Positions 1-9,048 of a stretch of DNA of 64,000 nt are shown here, piece by piece. How positions within the stretch are numbered: position 1 is the stretch's first letter; every line of letters starts with the position of its first letter. This stretch comes from Thermodesulfatator indicus DSM 15286 (GTDB lineage Bacteria; Desulfobacterota; Thermodesulfobacteria; Thermodesulfobacteriales; Thermodesulfatatoraceae): assembly GCF_000217795.1 (NCBI RefSeq), contig NC_015681.1:983244-1047243 (forward strand), given 5' to 3'. Below the pieces are notes generated by a model, which ran no database searches, was not told where the DNA came from, and saw only the letters and a program-made list of their open reading frames with translations. The position numbers and the translations under genes are program-made.

Positions 1-307
1 GCAATCCCTGTCGCGAGGCGACGCAGTCGCCGTGGCGATCTCTAAGACTCCTGTGCCCACGTTAGGGACCGAGATTACTTCGTCGGCACTTCGTGCCTCC
101 TCGTAATGACCCGGCTGGGCCACTTCGTCGGTCCTAGCGGACCTCCTCGTAAGTGTAAGTGAGAAGTGAAAAGAGAGAATTATTTACCATCGGCCATCTG
201 CCATCAGCCATCGGCCATCCCGTCACTGCGAGCCCGTATGGGCGAAGCAGTCTCTTAAATAAAACGAAGCAGTCTCTTAAATAAAATATTTTGCAAAGGT
301 CTCTTAA
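1..307. repeat. Gene-free tract of dispersed MITE-like repeat modules
   Basis: No gene is visible here. The tract is built from short modules seen again near 45.3, 45.6, 56.95 and 61.8-62.1 kb: 'gcaatccctgtcgcga', repeated 'GCCATCnGCCAT' units at about 187-219, and a palindromic GCCCGTATGGGC core inside 'cactgcgag...gaagcagtctctt'. It ends with TTTTGCAAAGGTCTC (289-303) followed by TTAA (304-307), the same end as the element at 61.8-62.1 kb. A perfect 22-base tandem duplication occupies 243-264 and 265-286. The left end lies outside the window. Confidence 0.7.
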
Positions 308-317
308 ACATATACTA

Positions 318-977
318 CTAGTCAGTATCAGGTAAAAGTTTCTCTAAATATTCTTTTTTACCTAGAACAAAAAGTTCTTCGTCTTTTTCGATAACATGTT
401 CAGCAGGCGGAAGAATTATAATTTTAGAGGTATGTTTTTTCCGTATAGCCAAAATATAAACGTGGTAGCGACGGCGCAAATCAAGTTCCTTAAGGCTATG
501 ACCAACAAATTCGTCTGGCGGATCAATTCTCGCTATAAGAAATTCTGGCAATAAGGGTAGAAAATCTACCATGTTGGGTGTAATTAAGGCTTGAGCTTCT
601 TTAAGAGCAGCGTCCTGTTCAGGAATTACGACACGGTCTGCCCCAAGGAGTCTCAAGATACGAGCATGGTCTTCATCATTGGCCTTGGCGAGGATAAATT
701 TGGCTTTAAGCTCCCGTAAGTAAAGCACAATTAAAACACTGGCCGACAGATTACTCATGGCTACTACTACATAATCTGCTTCCTCGACACCAATACTTTT
801 TAGAACTTCCTTGCGTGTAGCATCAGCTACAATGGCCTCAGAAATATCTTGACTTATGTCTTCTACCAACTTTTCATTTCTATCTATTCCTAACACCTCT
901 ACCTTTTCCATGGCTAATGTCTTAGCCAGATTAGAACCAAATTTCCCAAGACCTATGACTATAACTTTTTTGTTCAT
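318..977 (-). CDS. trkA: Trk/Ktr potassium uptake regulatory subunit (TrkA/KtrA-type)
   Basis: 219 residues. The N-terminus is an NAD-binding RCK (TrkA-N) domain: glycine motif IGLGKFG at 8-14 and the acidic residue of the second strand in GIDRN (D32). The last ~75 residues fit a TrkA-C domain. In this family a cytosolic ring of these subunits gates the TrkH/KtrB membrane subunit in response to nucleotides. It is the last gene of a minus-strand operon, two bases after the trkH stop, which supports the pairing. At 219 residues it is the single-RCK KtrA/CglK-like form, half the length of E. coli TrkA. Confidence 0.9.
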   Translation of the reverse strand: MNKKVIVIGLGKFGSNLAKTLAMEKVEVLGIDRNEKLVEDISQDISEAIVADATRKEVLKSIGVEEADYVVVAMSNLSASVLIVLYLRELKAKFILAKANDEDHARILRLLGADRVVIPEQDAALKEAQALITPNMVDFLPLLPEFLIARIDPPDEFVGHSLKELDLRRRYHVYILAIRKKHTSKIIILPPAEHVIEKDEELFVLGKKEYLEKLLPDTD

Positions 978-979
978 AT

Positions 980-2344
980 CTAACCCACCATAACTCTTTC
1001 TTTGGGATAGCGGTACGGTCGAGGTTCATGGCCCACTTCCGAAAGAAAAGAAATCAACGAAAGAAGCCCAACCCTTCCTACAAACATGGTAAGAATAATA
1101 CAAATTTTCCCCCATAAATTTAAGTTAGAAGTAACGCCTGTACTTAAGCCTACTGTTCCTAGGGCAGAAACCACTTCAAATAAAGCTCCTAAAAATTCGT
1201 GCTGGGACTTATAAAAAGGTATGTTGGGCTCCGTAAAAGTAAGAAAAAAATGAAAAAGCATAATGGCCAGCAGGTAGATAAAAACCAGGGTTACGGCTTT
1301 ACCTACTTGATCTACAGGTATTGACCTTTTAAAGGCCACGGCTTGAGGGAACCCCCTTAATCTGCTCCATACCGTACAACTCAAAACAGCAAACGTAGTA
1401 GTCTTTATTCCACCACCTGTTGAGCCTGGACAGGCCCCTATAACCATCAGAATCAAAAATACATAAATGCTGTGTTCTGAAAAATGAGCAATATCTATAG
1501 AATTAAAACCTGCCGTACGGGCACTAACACTATGAAAAACAGCTGTAACAACTTTAAGAGGCCAGGACAACCCAGCCATAGCACCAGCGGAATCGAACCA
1601 TAAAAACGCCACGGTTCCAAAAATTATTAAAGCCACATGGGTATAAACAGTTAACTTAAAATGCAATGATAATTTATGGCGTTTTTCTTTAAAAAAGCTT
1701 AGTAGTTCGTAAACAATAGGAAAGCCTGTATTCCCTAAAAGAATTGCCAAAGCTATTAAGGCGAGAACGGCATAACTTTTCTGAAAATCAATCATGCCAT
1801 CATTGAAAGTAGAAAACCCTGCATTACAAAAGGCGGAAACCGCATGAAATATGGCCTGAGCCAAGGACACTTTGATCCCTAAACCGTGTCCTAAAAAGCA
1901 CAAAAAAAGCCCCAAAGCTATTAAAGCTTCAGATATGAAAGTATAAGCAAAAATGGTAAAAAGTAACTTTCTGGGTTCAGGCGTAAAGTGGGGCAAAAAG
2001 CTTTCCTGTAAAGAAAGCCTGCTAGAAAAACTCAAAGAATCTTTGAATCCCAAAGCAATAAAGACCGAAAAGGTCATTACCCCCAGACCACCAAGTTGCA
2101 TAAGGACAAGGATTATAAACTGCCCCAGATGAGTAAAATCTTGGGCAGTATTCACTACTGTAAGTCCAGTAACACATATAGCTGACGTAGAAGTAAAAAG
2201 GGCATCTATAAAAGAAAGAGTTTTAACGTGAGAAAAAGGGCACCAGAGAAGAATCGCCCCTATAATATCAGCCAGGGCAAAAGAATAGATTACAGCCCTG
2301 GCTGGATGCCGTTCAAGTTTACGATTTATTCTTTTCCATTCCAT
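980..2344 (-). CDS. trkH: Trk/Ktr potassium uptake membrane subunit (TrkH/KtrB-type)
   Basis: 454 residues, very hydrophobic. Four pore-loop motifs typical of the superfamily are visible: TSAICVTGLT, AVSAFCNAGFST, SVSARTAGFNS and VSALGTVGLST, each with the conserved selectivity-filter glycine. The protein should form the K+-conducting pore in the inner membrane, gated by the RCK subunit encoded immediately downstream. Its start overlaps the last 26 bases of the upstream APC permease gene, so the three genes are probably co-transcribed and translationally coupled. Confidence 0.92.
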   Translation of the reverse strand: MEWKRINRKLERHPARAVIYSFALADIIGAILLWCPFSHVKTLSFIDALFTSTSAICVTGLTVVNTAQDFTHLGQFIILVLMQLGGLGVMTFSVFIALGFKDSLSFSSRLSLQESFLPHFTPEPRKLLFTIFAYTFISEALIALGLFLCFLGHGLGIKVSLAQAIFHAVSAFCNAGFSTFNDGMIDFQKSYAVLALIALAILLGNTGFPIVYELLSFFKEKRHKLSLHFKLTVYTHVALIIFGTVAFLWFDSAGAMAGLSWPLKVVTAVFHSVSARTAGFNSIDIAHFSEHSIYVFLILMVIGACPGSTGGGIKTTTFAVLSCTVWSRLRGFPQAVAFKRSIPVDQVGKAVTLVFIYLLAIMLFHFFLTFTEPNIPFYKSQHEFLGALFEVVSALGTVGLSTGVTSNLNLWGKICIILTMFVGRVGLLSLISFLSEVGHEPRPYRYPKERVMVG

Positions 2345-3953
2345 CGGTTAAAAGTTTATGTGATTTTTCTCGAAGGTACTCCCGTAATTCGTGAGAAGCA
2401 ACTGTTGAAATTTTTAAAGGATGGTGAGGAGAAAGCCCGGCGGTAACCCTTATAAGTTCTTCAATTTTTGGTTCTTCCTCTTTGGGTAGAGGCTCAGGCA
2501 GAGCCAAAAGGAGATGCAGTTTATTAGCACTTTCTCGATAGCCTTCAGCTATTTCATCAAGTAAGTAAACTTCGGCCTCTTTAAAATGTTTTTTCACAGC
2601 CGCTAAAATCAAGTTCATGTATCTATCTACACCTTCTAAAAATTCTTCTCTTTCTCTTAGTCGCCAGTCAATAAAGTCTTTAAGGCGCCTTTTGCTAATA
2701 AGGCGATAACAAAGCTCAAAGATAAGAGCCCCTCCAAGAACCCAAGCCGAAGAATAAAGGGCATGAGGCGAAGTTTTAAAATTGTGAACTACAAGCACCA
2801 CAGCGGAAATAAGACAACCAATGCCTCCCAGAGCAGCCAGAAAACGGTTAGCTTTGGTTTGGCGATAAAGGCGAAAGTTGGCAAAATTTACGGCACTAAA
2901 AACCAACAAAAACCCCAAACTGCCGGCTACAGAAATATTTTTTAGATCAAAAGAAAGAGCGGCTACAACTGTCAAAGCAGAGATAATAATAGCTCCTTCG
3001 TAAGCGCCTTTCCAAATGCGCCTGGCAAAAAATTGGGGAAGCTCGCCGTATTTCGCCACCAGATAACTCACCCTCGCCGTTCCATAAAGGGTAGCGTTAA
3101 TAGCCGAGGCCGTGGAGGCCAGAGCAGCTATGCTGATGAGGACAAAACCAAGCTTTCCCAAAAAAGGTTTAGCTGCTTCTGCTAATACGTAATCTTTGGC
3201 CTTTACTACTTCTGCAGGATCTAAATTTCCTACCGCCACTATAGCTACCAAAACGTAAATGCATATTACAGAAGCGACCGCAGCGTAAAAGGCTTTTGGT
3301 AATACTTTTTCAGGGTCACTAACATCTTGGGCAGTGTTAGCAATAAGCTCAAAACCTTCATAGGCCAAAAAGATAATAAGACCACCAGTCAAAATATTTA
3401 AAACATGGGGATAAGTTTCAGGTGAAAGCCTTGAAGGCTCTATAGTAAAAAATCCCAAAATAGAGAAAAAAAGGAGTATTAATACCTTGAAGGCCACCAT
3501 CAAATCTTCGGCCTTCCCGACAATATAAGCCCCAAGTAAATTAAGAATAGTAAAAAATATGATTACTCCAGCGGTAAGTAATTTTTTAAGCCATAAAGTC
3601 TCCACTCCGGCAATAAGCACGGCACCGTAACTTCCAAATGCATACGAATAAAGGGAAAGCATGATAATGTAACTGGCAAGAAGGAGAGTATTAAGCCAAG
3701 CAGCAAATAACCCTGAACCAAAACCTCGAACCACAAATTCTATTGTTCCTCCCTCACTGGGAAACCTTACCGAGAGTTTGGCATAGGAATAAGCCGTTAT
3801 CAGAGCCAGAAGGCCTGCAAAAAGAAAGGCTAAAGGAGCGGCTCCTTTAGCTAAAAGCACTGTAAGCCCAAGGACAGCAAAAATGCCGCCCCCTATCATG
3901 CCCCCCACTCCTATGGAGTAGGCTTCCCAAAAACCTATATTTTTACTTTGCAT
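2319..3953 (-). CDS. APC-family permease with a soluble C-terminal tail
   Basis: 544 residues. The first ~420 form about 12 membrane segments and begin with the APC signature GGMIGGGIFAVLG (17-29). An amino acid is the default substrate. The co-operonic TrkH/TrkA genes leave open a potassium-related role such as that of KimA-type APC proteins. Residues ~425-544 are soluble, charged and unusual for an amino acid permease. The pattern 'ILAAVKKHFKEAEVYLL ... HLLLALPEP ... HHPLKISTVASHELREYL' loosely resembles a minimal nucleotidyltransferase fold that has lost its catalytic residues; this is inference. It is the first gene of the operon with trkH and trkA. Confidence 0.8.
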   Translation of the reverse strand: MQSKNIGFWEAYSIGVGGMIGGGIFAVLGLTVLLAKGAAPLAFLFAGLLALITAYSYAKLSVRFPSEGGTIEFVVRGFGSGLFAAWLNTLLLASYIIMLSLYSYAFGSYGAVLIAGVETLWLKKLLTAGVIIFFTILNLLGAYIVGKAEDLMVAFKVLILLFFSILGFFTIEPSRLSPETYPHVLNILTGGLIIFLAYEGFELIANTAQDVSDPEKVLPKAFYAAVASVICIYVLVAIVAVGNLDPAEVVKAKDYVLAEAAKPFLGKLGFVLISIAALASTASAINATLYGTARVSYLVAKYGELPQFFARRIWKGAYEGAIIISALTVVAALSFDLKNISVAGSLGFLLVFSAVNFANFRLYRQTKANRFLAALGGIGCLISAVVLVVHNFKTSPHALYSSAWVLGGALIFELCYRLISKRRLKDFIDWRLREREEFLEGVDRYMNLILAAVKKHFKEAEVYLLDEIAEGYRESANKLHLLLALPEPLPKEEEPKIEELIRVTAGLSPHHPLKISTVASHELREYLREKSHKLLTDGMEKNKS

Positions 3954-3981
3954 AAAAGCCTCCTGTTAGAGTCTATCTTGA

Positions 3982-4010
3982 GAATTAAGAATCGCATTAA
4001 GGTGGGTCAA
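3982..4010 (-). promoter_or_regulatory. Probable sigma-70-type promoter of the permease-trkH-trkA operon
   Basis: Read on the minus strand: TTGACC (4005-4010), a 17-base spacer, then TAATTC (3982-3987), ending 29 bases before the permease ATG. Spacing is ideal and the -35 box differs from consensus at one position. This is a sequence match only. Confidence 0.45.
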
Positions 4011-4064
4011 GTAAAATCAAACAATTTTTATATTTCTGAAACTTTTAGGCTCTATAAAAATTGT

Positions 4065-4076
4065 TTTGCCTGTCCC
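4065..4076 (-). repeat. Dispersed GGGACAGGCAAA motif
   Basis: On the minus strand this reads GGGACAGGCAAA, in the gap between the permease and miaB. It is the outermost left copy of a motif clustered around the RAYT gene at 10.2-11.1 kb. Confidence 0.6.
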
Positions 4077-4161
4077 TTTTTATTGTTGGACTTTTAATTT
4101 GCCCGTCTTAAGTTTAGATTTGATGCGAAAAATTTAAGTTATTGCTAAACTTATAATAGCT

Positions 4162-5493
4162 ATGAAAAGGGTTTTTATTAGGACTTTTGGCTGCCAGATG
4201 AACGAATATGACTCTGAGCGCATGTATGCGCTCATAAAGGATGAATATACCCTCTGCCAGGAGCCCAAAGAGGCTGACCTCATTTTGGTAAACACGTGCT
4301 CTGTGCGCAAAAAGGCTGAAGAAAAAGTTTACGGCCTGGTAGGCCGCTTAAAACATCTTAAAAAGCAACGTCCTGATTTGATAATTGGCGTTTGCGGCTG
4401 TGTAGCCCAGCAGGAGGGTGAAAAAATTTTAAAGCGTCTGCCTCACGTAGATATGGTTTTAGGGCCTCAGGCAGTTTATCGTTTGCCAGAAGCCCTTGAA
4501 AAGGTAAAAAAAGGCCAGGGGCCGGTAATTGATACAGAATTTAAGCCCGACTTCCACCAGCCGTTAATATTTCCTCATTTAAACGGCACAAGGCCGGTTA
4601 AAGCCTTTGTCACTATTATGCAGGGTTGCGATAACTTTTGTGCTTATTGTGTAGTGCCTTACACTCGCGGCCGTGAAATAAGCCGTCCTCCTGAAGAAAT
4701 TCTGGCTGAAATTGAATGCCTGGTAAAACAAGGCGTTCGCGAAGTTATGTTACTCGGCCAAAACGTAAACTCTTATGGTCGCAAGGAAAAGGGGTTCCCT
4801 TCGTTTGCTAAACTTCTGCGAGAAGTGGCCCAAATAAAAGGCCTTTGGCGGATTAGGTTTACCACCAGCCATCCCAAAGACCTTGACCACGAACTTATGG
4901 AAGCCATAGCCGATATCCCTCAGGTTTGTGAGCACTTGCATCTTCCGGTTCAGGCTGGTTCTAACCGGGTGCTAAAACGTATGAACCGCAAGTACACCCG
5001 GGAGGAATATCTCGCCAAAGTAGAGCAGCTACGCAAATTATGCCTGGAGATCTGTTTGACCACCGATATAATCGTAGGTTTTCCAGGAGAAAGCCCGGAA
5101 GACTTTGAAGAGACTCTGAGCCTTCTTAAAGAAGTGCGCTATGCCGAAATTTTTTCGTTTAAATATTCAGACAGGCCTTTGGCCAGGGCTACCCAGTTTG
5201 AAGACAAAGTTCCTGAAGAGGAAAAGGCCCGCCGTTTAGCCAAGGTGCATAAATTACAGGAAAAAATTACCCGCGAAATAAACGAATCTTTTATCGGCCG
5301 GGAAGTAGAGGTTCTGGTAGAAGGCAAAAGCCATAGCAACGAGACGCTCTGGACGGGAAGGACGCGCTCTAATCATGTGGTAAATTTTGAAGGCGAAGGG
5401 GATTTGAAAGGAAAGCTAGTTCATGTTTTGATAGAGAGTTGTGGCCAGCATTCATTGCGTGGCCAATTGGTTAATATCCTTCGGGGGGAATAG
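4162..5493 (+). CDS. miaB: tRNA-2-methylthio-N6-dimethylallyladenosine synthase
   Basis: 443 residues, normal length for MiaB. The N-terminal UPF0004 domain carries three cluster cysteines (C11 in FGCQMN, C46 in NTCSVR, C80 in GVCGCV). The radical-SAM domain has the CxxxCxxC motif at C156, C160 and C163. A TRAM domain occupies the last ~65 residues. Members methylthiolate i6A37 of tRNAs reading UNN codons, using two 4Fe-4S clusters and SAM. NTCSVR and the GCQMN start separate it from the MtaB paralogue at 19.7 kb. It opens a tight plus-strand run with the next gene starting one base after its stop. Confidence 0.95.
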   Translation: MKRVFIRTFGCQMNEYDSERMYALIKDEYTLCQEPKEADLILVNTCSVRKKAEEKVYGLVGRLKHLKKQRPDLIIGVCGCVAQQEGEKILKRLPHVDMVLGPQAVYRLPEALEKVKKGQGPVIDTEFKPDFHQPLIFPHLNGTRPVKAFVTIMQGCDNFCAYCVVPYTRGREISRPPEEILAEIECLVKQGVREVMLLGQNVNSYGRKEKGFPSFAKLLREVAQIKGLWRIRFTTSHPKDLDHELMEAIADIPQVCEHLHLPVQAGSNRVLKRMNRKYTREEYLAKVEQLRKLCLEICLTTDIIVGFPGESPEDFEETLSLLKEVRYAEIFSFKYSDRPLARATQFEDKVPEEEKARRLAKVHKLQEKITREINESFIGREVEVLVEGKSHSNETLWTGRTRSNHVVNFEGEGDLKGKLVHVLIESCGQHSLRGQLVNILRGE

Positions 5494-6012
5494 ATGAAAG
5501 TAAAAATGAAGGTCCAGGCCATTGCCCTGGATCCGGTATCAAACAGTCCGGTAATGTTACTCAAAGAAGAAGAAGGTGAGCGTACTTTGCCCATCTGGAT
5601 AGGGCTCCTTGAAGCCACCGCTATCGCTACTCGCCTTGAAAATATCCAATTTTCGCGCCCCATGACCCATGATTTACTCATTAACATTTTAGATCAACTG
5701 GGAATAAAAATCCCTCGCATTGAAGTGTGTGACTTGCGGGACAATACTTACTACGCTTTGATTACTCTTGATATAGACGGCCGAGAAGTAAAAATTGACG
5801 CCCGCCCGAGTGACGCGGTGGCTATTGCCTTGCGCACCGGAGCTGAAATCTGGGTTCACGAAGAGGTTTTAGAAAAGAGCAAACTTCTAGAAGAGGAAGA
5901 AAAGAAGGGTGAAATCCACACAGAATCAGCTGAACAAGACCAGGACAAGGAAAAACTCAAAGAACTGCTTGAAAAACTGGACCCAAGCGCTATCAGCAAA
6001 TACAAGATGTAG
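5494..6012 (+). CDS. Bifunctional nuclease family protein (DUF151)
   Basis: 172 residues. The region from ~1 to 125 (LPIWIGLLEATAIA, then RPMTHDLL, then IDARPSDAVAIALR) is the DUF151/bifunctional nuclease domain, whose characterised members degrade DNA and RNA. The acidic C-terminus from ~130 is a predicted charged helix. It begins directly after the miaB stop, and the PHP gene starts two bases after its own stop, so it sits inside an operon of RNA modification and DNA repair genes. The physiological role is not established. Confidence 0.85.
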   Translation: MKVKMKVQAIALDPVSNSPVMLLKEEEGERTLPIWIGLLEATAIATRLENIQFSRPMTHDLLINILDQLGIKIPRIEVCDLRDNTYYALITLDIDGREVKIDARPSDAVAIALRTGAEIWVHEEVLEKSKLLEEEEKKGEIHTESAEQDQDKEKLKELLEKLDPSAISKYKM

Positions 6013-6014
6013 CC

Positions 6015-6659
6015 ATGTTTGATTTTCACTGTCATTCCATATTTAGCGACGGAGAGCTGATACCGGCTGAACTTTTACGCCGGGTGACAGTGTTAGGTTA
6101 TGAGGCCGTGGCTATTACCGACCATGCTGACCAGTCTAACATTGATTTTATCTTGCCTAGAATTATTTCTGCGGCTAAAGCTCTAAATCAAGTTTCCAAA
6201 ACCAGGTTAATACCAGGCATAGAGATAACTCACGTGCCTCCAAGTCAAATACCAGAGTTAGTGGGAAGGGCGAGAATTCTCGGAGCAGAAATAGTAGTGG
6301 TACATGGTGAGACTTTGGTAGAACCAGTTGAGCCAGGGACTAATCTTGCCGCCATAAAGGCTCGAGCCGATATTTTAGCGCACCCGGGCCTTATTTCAGA
6401 AGAAGAAGTCCGCCTGGCCGCGGAAAAAGGGGTTTTTCTTGAACTTTCTGGCCGCAAAGGCCATTCTCTCGCCAATGGCCATGTGGCTGCTTTGGCGAGA
6501 AGATTCAAAGCCCATTTGGTGGTTAATTCTGATGCTCACGCCCCAGGCGATTTCATGACCAAAGAGTTTGCCGAAAAAGTAGCCCAAGGTGCAGGACTTA
6601 GCCTCGAAGAAGTGGCTGACATTTTTCTCACCGTACGCGAACGTTTCCTCGGCATTTAG
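6015..6659 (+). CDS. PHP-domain phosphoesterase (histidinol-phosphatase-like)
   Basis: 214 residues spanning one PHP domain. Metal-ligand motifs are present in order: DFHCHSIFSDGEL near the N-terminus, ITDHADQSN (~35), VVHGETL (~95), ADILAHPGL (~115) and VVNSDAHAPGDF (~170). PHP proteins are tri-metal phosphoesterases (histidinol phosphatase, nucleotide phosphatases, polymerase proofreading). The substrate cannot be read from sequence. Its position between a nuclease and a helicase argues slightly for nucleic-acid metabolism, but this is weak. Confidence 0.82.
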   Translation: MFDFHCHSIFSDGELIPAELLRRVTVLGYEAVAITDHADQSNIDFILPRIISAAKALNQVSKTRLIPGIEITHVPPSQIPELVGRARILGAEIVVVHGETLVEPVEPGTNLAAIKARADILAHPGLISEEEVRLAAEKGVFLELSGRKGHSLANGHVAALARRFKAHLVVNSDAHAPGDFMTKEFAEKVAQGAGLSLEEVADIFLTVRERFLGI

Positions 6660-6686
6660 CCATGTCGTATAAGGAGTTTTTCGTCT

Positions 6687-8795
6687 ATGAAGTACCGCAT
6701 TGATTATGCTAATGAATTGAACCCTGCTCAGCTTGAGGCCGTAAGAAACTTATTCGGTCCGGTTCTGGTAATTGCTGGAGCAGGTTCAGGTAAGACTCGT
6801 ACTCTCGTTTATCGGGTGGCCAGGCTGGTTGAAGAAGGTGTTCCGCCAGAGCGTATCCTTCTTTTAACTTTTACCCGCAAAGCTGCGCGGGAGATGCTTC
6901 GTCGAGCAGCCATTCTTCTTGACGAAAAGTGCGAAAATGTCTCAGGGGGTACGTTTCATTCTCTGGCTCATTTGATGCTCAGGCAATACGGCTATCTCAT
7001 TGGTTATTCGCGTAACTTTACCATCCTTGACCGCGGCGACGCCGAAGACGCTATCAATCTTTTACGCACAGCTCTGGGCCTGGCCGACCGCAAGCGTCGT
7101 TTCCCTCGTAAAGAAACCATCGCTTCAATCTTCAGCATGGCGGTAAATAAAAGAATATCGCTTGAAGAAGTAGTTACTGAGGAGTATCCCCATTTTCTTG
7201 ATGATCTGGAAGACTTAGCCAGGCTTTTTGAACATTACGTTCGCTATAAACAGGAACATCAGCTCATGGACTATGATGACCTCCTGGTCAACTGGTATCG
7301 TGTGTTAAAAGGCTTTCCAGAGGTCAGGCGTGAGATAGGAAGACGCTTTGAATTTATCATGGTTGACGAATACCAGGACACTAATGCCCTTCAGGCAGAA
7401 ATAGTCCGCTTTATGGCCGAAGAGCACGGAAACGTGATGGTGGTAGGTGATGATTCTCAGTCTATCTATGCCTTTCGGGGGGCTAACTTTAAAAACATAA
7501 TTAAATTTCCAAAGTTGTTTCCGGGCACGAAAATAATAAAACTTGAAGAGAATTACCGTTCTCGCCAGCCTATTCTTGACTTGGCCAACACGGTAATTGA
7601 GTACGCCAAAGAAAAATACACCAAGTGCCTTTTTACCAGACTTGAGGGAGGAAATATTCCTGTTTTATATAAGGCCCGTGACGAGGCTGATCAGAGCCGT
7701 TTTATCGCTGACCGCATACTTGAGTTACGCGAAGAGGGCGTGCCTCTTTCGGAAATAGCCGTGCTCTTCCGTTCGGCTTATCATTCTTTTGATTTAGAGC
7801 TAGAGCTAGCTAAAAGGAATATCCCCTTTGTAAAACAGGGCGGCATGAAGCTTATTGAAACCGCTCACATCAAAGACGTAGTGGCTCATTTACGCCTCCT
7901 GGTGAATCCTTATGACATGCTTGCCTGGAACCGTGTCTTGCTTTTGATTGAAGGGATAGGCCCCAAAACTTCCAAACGCCTTATGGAATATCTCAAAGTT
8001 GAAGATGACCCCTTTGAAGCCCTTTCCCGATATTCGGCCAAGCCTTCTTTTGCTAAAGGCTTAAACAAACTTGCTGAACTTTTCGGGAAGCTTAGACAAA
8101 AGCTATCTCCAGAAGAAAAATTGGCCCTACTTTATGAATACTATGAGCCCATTTTTGAGAGAGTCTATTATGATGACCATCCCAAGCGGGCCAAAGACCT
8201 TGACCAGCTTTTGGCTATAGCCCATAAGTATGAAACTGTAGAAGATTTTCTGGCTGATCTCGCCCTTGAGCCCCCAGAAGCCAGTGTAGCTGAAGTGGAA
8301 GCCCTGGAAAACGAAGATGAAAAACTGGTTCTTTCAACGGTTCATTCGGCTAAAGGGCTTGAGTGGCATAGCGTATTTGTAATCTCTCTGGCGGAAGGCC
8401 GTTTCCCTTCAAGTTATGCCCTTGGCAAAGAAGAATCCATTGAAGAAGAAAGAAGGTTATTTTACGTGGCGGTGACCAGGGCCAAGGAAAATTTATTCCT
8501 TACCTACCCGGCAACTTATTATTCTCCTGGAGAGGGGCGCATATTCAGTAAGCCTTCTCGCTTTTTGGAGGAAGTTAAAGATAAGTTAAAACCGTGGTAC
8601 GAAGAAGAGACTTCTTTTATAGAAGAGGAAGAAGAGGTGTCCTCGTCATTTAAACCGGGAGAAATTGTATGGCACCCGATTTTTGGTGAGGGCAAAGTCA
8701 AACGCATGGCCGACATTGATAAAGTGGTAGTCCAATTTACCTCAGCCGGAGAAAGGACTCTTCATCTAAAGTTTGCCCGTCTAGAAAGGCTTTAA
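6687..8795 (+). CDS. UvrD/PcrA-type superfamily 1 DNA helicase
   Basis: 702 residues. SF1A motifs: Q-motif region LNPAQLEAV (11-19), Walker A AGAGSGKT (30-37), Walker B VDEYQDTN, motif III GDDSQSIYAFRGA, motif IV ENYRSRQ, motif V VLSTVHSAKGLEW and motif VI ERRLFYVAVTRAK. The C-terminal ~60 residues (GEIVWHPIFGEGKVKRM) match the Tudor-like end of UvrD/PcrA proteins. It should be a 3'-5' ATP-dependent helicase in repair or replication restart. It is preceded by an AAGGAG ribosome-binding site and ends the plus-strand run that starts at miaB. Confidence 0.92.
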   Translation: MKYRIDYANELNPAQLEAVRNLFGPVLVIAGAGSGKTRTLVYRVARLVEEGVPPERILLLTFTRKAAREMLRRAAILLDEKCENVSGGTFHSLAHLMLRQYGYLIGYSRNFTILDRGDAEDAINLLRTALGLADRKRRFPRKETIASIFSMAVNKRISLEEVVTEEYPHFLDDLEDLARLFEHYVRYKQEHQLMDYDDLLVNWYRVLKGFPEVRREIGRRFEFIMVDEYQDTNALQAEIVRFMAEEHGNVMVVGDDSQSIYAFRGANFKNIIKFPKLFPGTKIIKLEENYRSRQPILDLANTVIEYAKEKYTKCLFTRLEGGNIPVLYKARDEADQSRFIADRILELREEGVPLSEIAVLFRSAYHSFDLELELAKRNIPFVKQGGMKLIETAHIKDVVAHLRLLVNPYDMLAWNRVLLLIEGIGPKTSKRLMEYLKVEDDPFEALSRYSAKPSFAKGLNKLAELFGKLRQKLSPEEKLALLYEYYEPIFERVYYDDHPKRAKDLDQLLAIAHKYETVEDFLADLALEPPEASVAEVEALENEDEKLVLSTVHSAKGLEWHSVFVISLAEGRFPSSYALGKEESIEEERRLFYVAVTRAKENLFLTYPATYYSPGEGRIFSKPSRFLEEVKDKLKPWYEEETSFIEEEEEVSSSFKPGEIVWHPIFGEGKVKRMADIDKVVVQFTSAGERTLHLKFARLERL

Positions 8796-8912
8796 TTTAA
8801 AACTTCTTTATTTAGCGCCAGCTTGATACTCATCGCTAGGCATCGCTAGCGACAAAGTCGCTGCGCAATTTTTGTTTCTTTCAGTGAGACTCTACTACTT
8901 TGTTCAGATATT

Positions 8913-8947
8913 TTTGCCTGTCCCCGTTTTTTGATTTTGCCTGTCCC
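8913..8947 (-). repeat. Two direct copies of the GGGACAGGCAAA motif
   Basis: TTTGCCTGTCCCC (8913-8925) and TTTGCCTGTCCC (8936-8947) lie head to tail in the 253-base gap between the helicase gene and tyrA. Nothing else was recognised in the gap apart from a degraded 'cgctagcgacaaagtcgct' stretch at ~8842-8862. Confidence 0.65.
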
Positions 8948-9048
8948 TTAGTTCTTTGCGAAGATTTAAAGCAGAAAGAAATTACAAGTGACTAATGACT
9001 AAGACTAAGATAAGAGCGAAAAGTAGTTTTTTTTAAAAAAGTAGGTTT

